From: Actinoplanes regularis
GTDB taxonomy: Bacteria > Actinomycetota > Actinomycetes > Mycobacteriales > Micromonosporaceae
Reading direction: 5' to 3'
DNA length: 64,000 nt
Assembly (NCBI RefSeq): GCF_900188005.1
Contig: NZ_FZNR01000012.1
Span: forward strand, 124,001 to 188,000
How positions within the stretch are numbered: the first letter of the stretch is position 1; each line of letters begins with the position of its first letter. The notes below the pieces were generated by a model. The model was not told the DNA's origin and did not search any database. It saw nothing but the letters and a program-made list of their open reading frames with translations. Positions 59,571 through 64,000 of this stretch are shown piece by piece. Made by a program: the position numbers and the translations under genes.

Positions 59571-60131
59571 ATGCGAAGTTTCTGGCGGACACTTCGCCGC
59601 CGCACCGAGACTCCGGACAAGCGCATTCGCGACTTGGTCGAATCGGTGGTCTTGCCGACACCCTTCACCATCGACCGCCTCGTCGATGTCGTCGCCGCGC
59701 ACACGGGTCGGCGTATCGTGCTGCACCCGCTCTACGACCTACCACCGGAAATCAGCGGGGTCTCCCTGCCGGTGACCGACGACGAGAAGGAAAGTTCGTT
59801 CGTCGTGTGCTACGACGCCACCGTTCCCGAGTGGAGTCAACAACTGATCATCCTGCATGAACTCGGGCACCATCTGCTGGGCCACCCACACCGGCCGCTG
59901 GAGAGCGCTACGCCGGAAGCCGAGCGCGCCGGGCAGTTCGTGGCGGTCGGTGTGCAGGGTGGGCGCGGCCTGTGCCGTACATCGTTCGACGACCCCCGAG
60001 AGGTCGAGGCGGAATGGTTCGCGACGTTCATGGCCAACCGGGTCGAGCGGTTGCGCCGGGCTGAGATCAGTCCCACCCTGCAAGGCATCCGACGTGGCAT
60101 CGAGCCGCGAAGCCGATGGACCGATCAATGA
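59571..60131 (+). CDS. ImmA/IrrE-family metallo-endopeptidase
   Basis: 186 residues. H96-E97-L-G-H100 zinc motif, third ligand Glu146 in REVEAEWFATFMANR. IrrE/ImmA proteins cleave an HTH repressor on damage or stress. The likely substrate is the HTH protein encoded 37 bp upstream. ATG 59571 has gagggag upstream. Confidence 0.88.
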   Translation: MRSFWRTLRRRTETPDKRIRDLVESVVLPTPFTIDRLVDVVAAHTGRRIVLHPLYDLPPEISGVSLPVTDDEKESSFVVCYDATVPEWSQQLIILHELGHHLLGHPHRPLESATPEAERAGQFVAVGVQGGRGLCRTSFDDPREVEAEWFATFMANRVERLRRAEISPTLQGIRRGIEPRSRWTDQ

Positions 60132-60165
60132 CCGAACGCCGCCGCACCGAGGAGCGGATTCCCTG

Positions 60166-61377
60166 ATGACCGTCGCGTTCATCGCGATGGCGGCCGCGGG
60201 CTGTTACATCCTGGCGGCGATCAAGGTGGTTGCGCTGTTCGCGGACCGCTCCAGGTCCTTGGTGCTTCGCGAGTACGCCATCGCTCAGGCGTCCGTCGCC
60301 ACCATTTTCACGCTGCTGTTACCACCGGTGATAGCCGCGATCGACCAACTGTCGGCCAACGTGAGCCTGCTCCTCAACAGCCTCATCGGCATCGTGTGCC
60401 TGACGGCTGGTCAAACCATCCTGGTGGCCAGTGCCGGCGTGCCTGACCATCGGCGGCGCGGGCGAACCGCCGAGGCCGACGGAACCCGCCGTACCGTGCG
60501 GCGCTGGTGGACCGCCTGCCTGATCATCGTCGTTGTCCGGACGATGCTGTTCATTGCCGCGCCGGCCGAGGTGCACACCGTAGAGATGGTGGATTTCGCA
60601 CCGAATTATGCGCGTTATCCCACGTTGGCTGCATTCAATATGCTGCGAATTATCTGGTTCACCATCATATTCGCCAACATGTGGCGTGGGTACCGCGCCT
60701 ATGCCCGTCAGGAGTCCAGCGGGCCCACCCGATGGGGTTTGACGCTGCACTCGTGGGCTGGTCTTCTGGGCCTCGGTTACGTGGCTTACCAGCTCGCCTA
60801 CATGCTTGCGCAGACGGCCGGTCACCCGCTGCCGGGCGTGGAGCGCCAAATCGGCGTTCTGATGTTGCTGTGCGTCGTGGCGACACTCCTGCTCGCCACC
60901 GCCATTCTCTACCTGGGGCCGACTCTCCAAGCGCGCCGCACGTACCGGGCATTGCGGCCGCTCTGGCAGGTCGTCGCCGCCAGCCGGGACGGAGCGGTGC
61001 TGGATGACCGACGCTTCTCCCCCGCCGAACGTTTGATCCGGAGGCGTCAAGAGAACATCGACGGCTTGACCCGGCTCCGCAATCACTACGAACTGACACT
61101 CTGGCAGGAGGCCTACCGCAAGGCACACGACTCCGGCCTGCCGGCGCCCCGGGCCGAAGCGATCGCCGACGCGGCTACGATCGTCGGCGCCATGCTGGCT
61201 CACCGAACCGGGCACCCCCCTGCCAACCCACCGCTGCGATATCTGCCGAGCGGTCCGCGGGAGGCCGAGATCGGGTGGCAGATCGCGGTCGGCAAGGCGT
61301 TGACACCGAAGCGGCCGAGACCGCGTTGCTGGAGTTGGCCGAGGGTAGCTACACCCCGATCGGCCCGACAACCATGA
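60166..61377 (+). CDS. MAB_1171c-type membrane protein (C-terminus probably frameshifted)
   Basis: 403 residues as read. Six to seven N-terminal membrane helices (for example AGCYILAAIKVVALF, SLLLNSLIGIVCLTAGQTI, GVLMLLCVVATLLLATAILY) and a cytoplasmic tail with ENIDGLTRLRNHYELTLWQE. The last 28 residues are atypical (KRPRPRCWSWPRVATPRS). In the frame one base back, VDTEAAETALLELAEGSYTP and a TAG at 61392 give a better ending, so a one-base deletion near 61297-61299 is likely. Follows the HTH and ImmA genes, forming a three-gene module of unknown purpose. Confidence 0.75.
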   Translation: MTVAFIAMAAAGCYILAAIKVVALFADRSRSLVLREYAIAQASVATIFTLLLPPVIAAIDQLSANVSLLLNSLIGIVCLTAGQTILVASAGVPDHRRRGRTAEADGTRRTVRRWWTACLIIVVVRTMLFIAAPAEVHTVEMVDFAPNYARYPTLAAFNMLRIIWFTIIFANMWRGYRAYARQESSGPTRWGLTLHSWAGLLGLGYVAYQLAYMLAQTAGHPLPGVERQIGVLMLLCVVATLLLATAILYLGPTLQARRTYRALRPLWQVVAASRDGAVLDDRRFSPAERLIRRRQENIDGLTRLRNHYELTLWQEAYRKAHDSGLPAPRAEAIADAATIVGAMLAHRTGHPPANPPLRYLPSGPREAEIGWQIAVGKALTPKRPRPRCWSWPRVATPRSARQP

Positions 61378-61378
61378 C

Positions 61379-61417
61379 AAATACCCGCCGCTAGATACCA
61401 TCGCAGCGGGTATTTTT
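61379..61417 (+). terminator. Intrinsic terminator of the ImmA module
   Basis: aaatacccgc/gcgggtattt, perfect 10-bp stem followed by T-rich ttt; it overlaps the TAG that would end the frameshift-corrected gene. Confidence 0.9.
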
Positions 61418-61585
61418 GCAGGTAAATCTAGATGTGGGCGCGGCAGAAGTGGTCAGCTCTCCGGGTGGCATCGGAGCGACCGCCAAGTCTCCAGCTGCCG
61501 CGAGGTGATCGCTACGAGGCGTCACAATCCTTGGCGTTCCGGTTTGCTGTCCTGGTGAGTTTCACGAACAGGAATCGTGTTCGCC

Positions 61586-62176
61586 TCATGATGGGACTGC
61601 GACGGATGGCTCGATCAAAGCGATGACGCTTCCGGCCGGTACGGTCGTCCCCGCCGGGATCCTGATCTCGCGCAGATGGCCGGAGGTATCGGCGGGAACC
61701 TCAAAGGCGACCTTGCCGGTCGAGATTTCCACCAGCGGCTCACCCGCCGCGATCCGGTCGCCGACCTGTTTGAGCCACCGGCTCACCGTCGCCTCGATGA
61801 CGTCCTCCCCGAGCGCCGGCATCGTGACCTGGTGCGCTGCGGAGGTTATAGGTGCCGGCCGATCCTGCGCAGCCGAAACGGGTTCTGACGGTGCGGGATC
61901 TCGCCGGTGGTAACGCTGCCATAGGTGAACGGCAGCCGCGACCGCGAGAAGTGCGGCCGCGGCGCCTTTCCACTGCCGTTCGAATACCGGACGCTGGTCC
62001 CCCAGGGCAGCCTCACCAGCAAGCTTCAGCCAGACGAGTACGGCGAACACTCCCCCAGCACGCGACACCGGCGCAGGCCTTCCTTGGGAACGGACTACCG
62101 CCACCAGGAACAGAGCGCTGCACGCGACCGCGATGACGGGCAGCCCCATCCGCCACACCGAGCTGATGATCTGCAC
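61586..62176 (-). CDS. Membrane-anchored biotinyl/lipoyl domain protein
   Basis: 196 residues. Two N-terminal membrane helices (about 8-25 and 32-52), a linker, and a C-terminal lipoyl domain like E2 enzymes: VTMPALGEDVIEATVSRWLK, GDRIAAGEPLVEISTGKVAF with the modifiable Lys in STGK (usually TDK), ending IPAGTTVPAGSVIALIE. E2 lipoyl domains are normally soluble; membrane anchoring is unusual. GTG 62176 used. No E1 or E3 gene nearby. Confidence 0.8.
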   Translation of the reverse strand: MQIISSVWRMGLPVIAVACSALFLVAVVRSQGRPAPVSRAGGVFAVLVWLKLAGEAALGDQRPVFERQWKGAAAALLAVAAAVHLWQRYHRRDPAPSEPVSAAQDRPAPITSAAHQVTMPALGEDVIEATVSRWLKQVGDRIAAGEPLVEISTGKVAFEVPADTSGHLREIRIPAGTTVPAGSVIALIEPSVAVPS

Positions 62177-62408
62177 GGGCGAAGTATGGAGCAAGCAGGG
62201 CCGACCGCGGAATCGACTGTGCGTGGCCGCATGATCGTGCCGATGAGCGGGCGTCAGGGGCGGTAGTCCTCGAGCTCCGGTAGCCCGCCCTGCCCAGCCG
62301 CGACAGCACCCACCCTCTGGCACTACTCGGCATCATCTGACGACTTTGCCGACGCCCGGGCAATGGCCACCGGGATGGCCACGGCCCGGGCGTCGGGAGG
62401 AGCCCCGC

Positions 62409-64000
62409 CTACCACTCCCATTTCTGGAGCGCGTTGCCGTCACACGTCGCGAGCCTGATCGGCGCGAACTCCTCCGGCGAGTCCGCGGCGAGGCACAGCG
62501 CCGGATTCGCGGTCGGCCTGATTGTCGCGTCCGGGCCGAACTGCCAGGTCTGCGCTTCGGAGCTGTCGCAGGTGTAGGTCCAGATCTGCTGGCCCGCCGC
62601 GAAGTTCCTTCCCGGCACGTCGGCGCAGTTGCCGAGCACGCGCAGCGAGTCGTCGTCGGGCAGCCGCGTCAACGCCTGCGCCTTGGTGCTGTTGCAGGTG
62701 TACGTCTGCAGGTTGGTGCGGATCGCCGTGGTGGCCGCCGGTACGTCGACACACCGGCCGGTGCTGTTCCTGACGGGACTCATCACCGGGTTGGGGCTCT
62801 TGGCGACCTGAACGATCTTGGCGACCGACGGGACACCGTCGGCGTCCACGACGAAGAGCATGTAGAAGCCGGGCGGCGCCACCCCACCGGTCGGCGGGCC
62901 GGTGACCGTCAGCGTCGTGCCGGAGGCCGAGAAGGTCAACGGTACGTAGCGCTGCCCCTGGTCCACACCGTGGGTCACGTCGCTCAGCCCAACCAGCGCG
63001 ACCTTCTCGATGTTCGCCGCCTGCGGCGAGGAGATCGTGAACTTCGTGTTGATGTCGATGCCCGTCGGCGCCGCGGAGACGACCGGCCGCGCCGCCGGCT
63101 GACCACTGCCGTCCTGCTTGTAAAGGTACGGCGGGGTGAAGTACTCGATGTTCTTCTCGAGGTATCCGGCGTCCATGCAGGCGCCGCAGATTCCGCCGCC
63201 GCCGGTCATCACCCGGCCGTCCGGCAACAGCGAGGCCGTCGAGTGATACTGCCGGATGCGGCTGGCGCTCGCGAGCAGCGTCCAGCGGCCGGTCACCGGA
63301 TCCCAGCGTTCCGCCGCCGTCGCGGCGTGGTTCAGGTCGACGAGGTCCGAGGTTGCCGCACTGGTCATGCCGCCGGTCGCCAGCACCGAGCCGTCGGCGA
63401 GCAGGGTCGCGTTGAGTTGCCGCCGTCCGGTCGCCAGGGATCCGGTCGAGGCGACGGACAGGTTCTGCCCGGTCTTGCTGTCCACGACGACTGCGGTCCG
63501 GGTGGGTACGTTGGCGACACCGCCCTCGGTGATCTTTCCGCCCCCGACGACGATGGTCTTGCCGATGTCGTACGTGGCGAAGCTCCCGTACTCCCGGGCG
63601 AGCCCGTCGCGGGTGCTGGTCGCCGTGATCACACCGTCGCCGGCGGTGTTGATGGTGTATCCGGCGTCGTACGGCCCGAAGAGCCCGAGCTGGGTGTCCG
63701 GGCGAGAGCCCAGGAACGGATAGATGCGGGCGCTGTACTGGGTGAAGCCGTTGAGCGCCCGGATGGCGCCGTCGGTCTGGTAGACCTCGGCGGTCGCGGG
63801 GCCTCCGCCGATGATCACCTCCTCACCGTTCGCCGTTTCCGCGACCGAGGGATACCAGCGCGCGGCGGCCATGTCGTTACCGCGCGTCCACGTTTCTGTC
63901 CGCCAATCGAAGACGTAGGTCCGGACCGTGCCGTCGAGTGCCGCGTTGGCGTTTCCACCGGCAACCAGAATGTTTCCGTTGCCGAGATGCGCGAATCCCG
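62409..64000 (-). CDS. Galactose-oxidase-like copper radical protein with ricin-type lectin tail, 5' part cut
   Basis: 530 residues visible, 5' end beyond the window. Kelch-type beta-propeller repeats (LGNGNILVAGGN, TLLADGSVLATGGM, SLLPDGRVMTGGGG), galactose-oxidase/GlxA features (IRQYHSTASLLPDG with Tyr-His copper ligands), a DUF1929-like domain (about 340-430; THGVDQGQRYVPLTF), and a C-terminal ricin B lectin (about 440-530) with QxW motifs. Probably secreted and sugar-binding; the radical Tyr/Cys cross-link lies in the missing part. GlxA of Streptomyces works at hyphal tips on glycans. Confidence 0.85.
   Translation of the reverse strand, partial: GFAHLGNGNILVAGGNANAALDGTVRTYVFDWRTETWTRGNDMAAARWYPSVAETANGEEVIIGGGPATAEVYQTDGAIRALNGFTQYSARIYPFLGSRPDTQLGLFGPYDAGYTINTAGDGVITATSTRDGLAREYGSFATYDIGKTIVVGGGKITEGGVANVPTRTAVVVDSKTGQNLSVASTGSLATGRRQLNATLLADGSVLATGGMTSAATSDLVDLNHAATAAERWDPVTGRWTLLASASRIRQYHSTASLLPDGRVMTGGGGICGACMDAGYLEKNIEYFTPPYLYKQDGSGQPAARPVVSAAPTGIDINTKFTISSPQAANIEKVALVGLSDVTHGVDQGQRYVPLTFSASGTTLTVTGPPTGGVAPPGFYMLFVVDADGVPSVAKIVQVAKSPNPVMSPVRNSTGRCVDVPAATTAIRTNLQTYTCNSTKAQALTRLPDDDSLRVLGNCADVPGRNFAAGQQIWTYTCDSSEAQTWQFGPDATIRPTANPALCLAADSPEEFAPIRLATCDGNALQKWEW

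Noticed and set aside
61432..61626. 64-codon plus-strand ORF after the ImmA module
   Set aside because: No ribosome site, basic random composition and overlap with the end of the lipoyl-domain gene.

Overview
The window is GC-rich DNA (roughly 70% GC by eye) with many GTG starts, 4-base stop/start overlaps and several start codons sitting 6-8 bases after a TAnnnT -10 box (leaderless mRNAs). Gene content (SigE-family sigma factor, DUF5999, MoxR/DUF58/DUF4350 cluster, IdeR and CebR boxes, a CUT1 sugar transporter without its own ATPase) points to a chromosomal segment of a mycelial actinobacterium, most likely Micromonosporaceae such as Actinoplanes. The genus is an inference. No tRNA, rRNA, CRISPR, insertion sequence or prophage was seen.

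Layout: (a) 1-1126, NO-detoxifying flavohaemoglobin (cut by the left edge) with its NsrR repressor and a 10-bp-arm operator. (b) 2310-12747, the richest block: a cell-wall sugar salvage locus. AmiE-like hydrolase, NagZ and NamZ carry export signals and should take muropeptides apart outside the membrane; a NgcE-like binding protein and two permeases import the sugars; a BadF/BadG-type kinase phosphorylates them; MurQ removes the lactyl ether of MurNAc-6-phosphate; an RpiR-family regulator should sense it. The regulator and murQ are separated by two perfect 62-bp repeats that create two identical, translationally coupled 21-codon mini-ORFs. (c) 14016-21200, MoxR-DUF58-DUF4129-DUF4350 membrane cluster with RDD and SpoIIM-like proteins. 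(d) 21308-28967, siderophore-interacting protein/TetR pair, a broken HTH gene with an orphan operator, HAD, RidA, DUF402, Sel1, serine hydrolase, peptide deformylase. (e) 28968-35209, an AT-richer gap with a 45-codon ORF, a CebR-boxed cellulose-binding SGNH hydrolase followed by repeats derived from its own 3' end, an APH-like kinase, a second repeat tract, a sigma factor and PabB. (f) 35319-38313, glycine dehydrogenase behind a glycine riboswitch.

(g) 38378-46061: aldo/keto reductase, two tandem RlaP-type nucleotidyltransferases, a His-rich methyltransferase divergent from an XRE-cupin regulator, a Clp_N-M48 fusion protease, and an AbiEii-like nucleotidyltransferase paired with a small unknown gene. 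(h) 46128-53214: MarR/MFS pair with a 30-bp perfect palindrome, the iron-uptake operon efeUOB behind an IdeR-like box, a BlaI/M56 pair and a DUF1707 protein. (i) 53314-64000: Ski2-like helicase, M28 peptidase, an HTH/ImmA-IrrE/MAB_1171c-type module whose last gene seems frameshifted, a membrane-anchored lipoyl domain protein, and a galactose-oxidase-like protein with a lectin tail cut by the right edge. A ~97-bp repeat occurs twice, 40 kb apart, each time between convergent genes.
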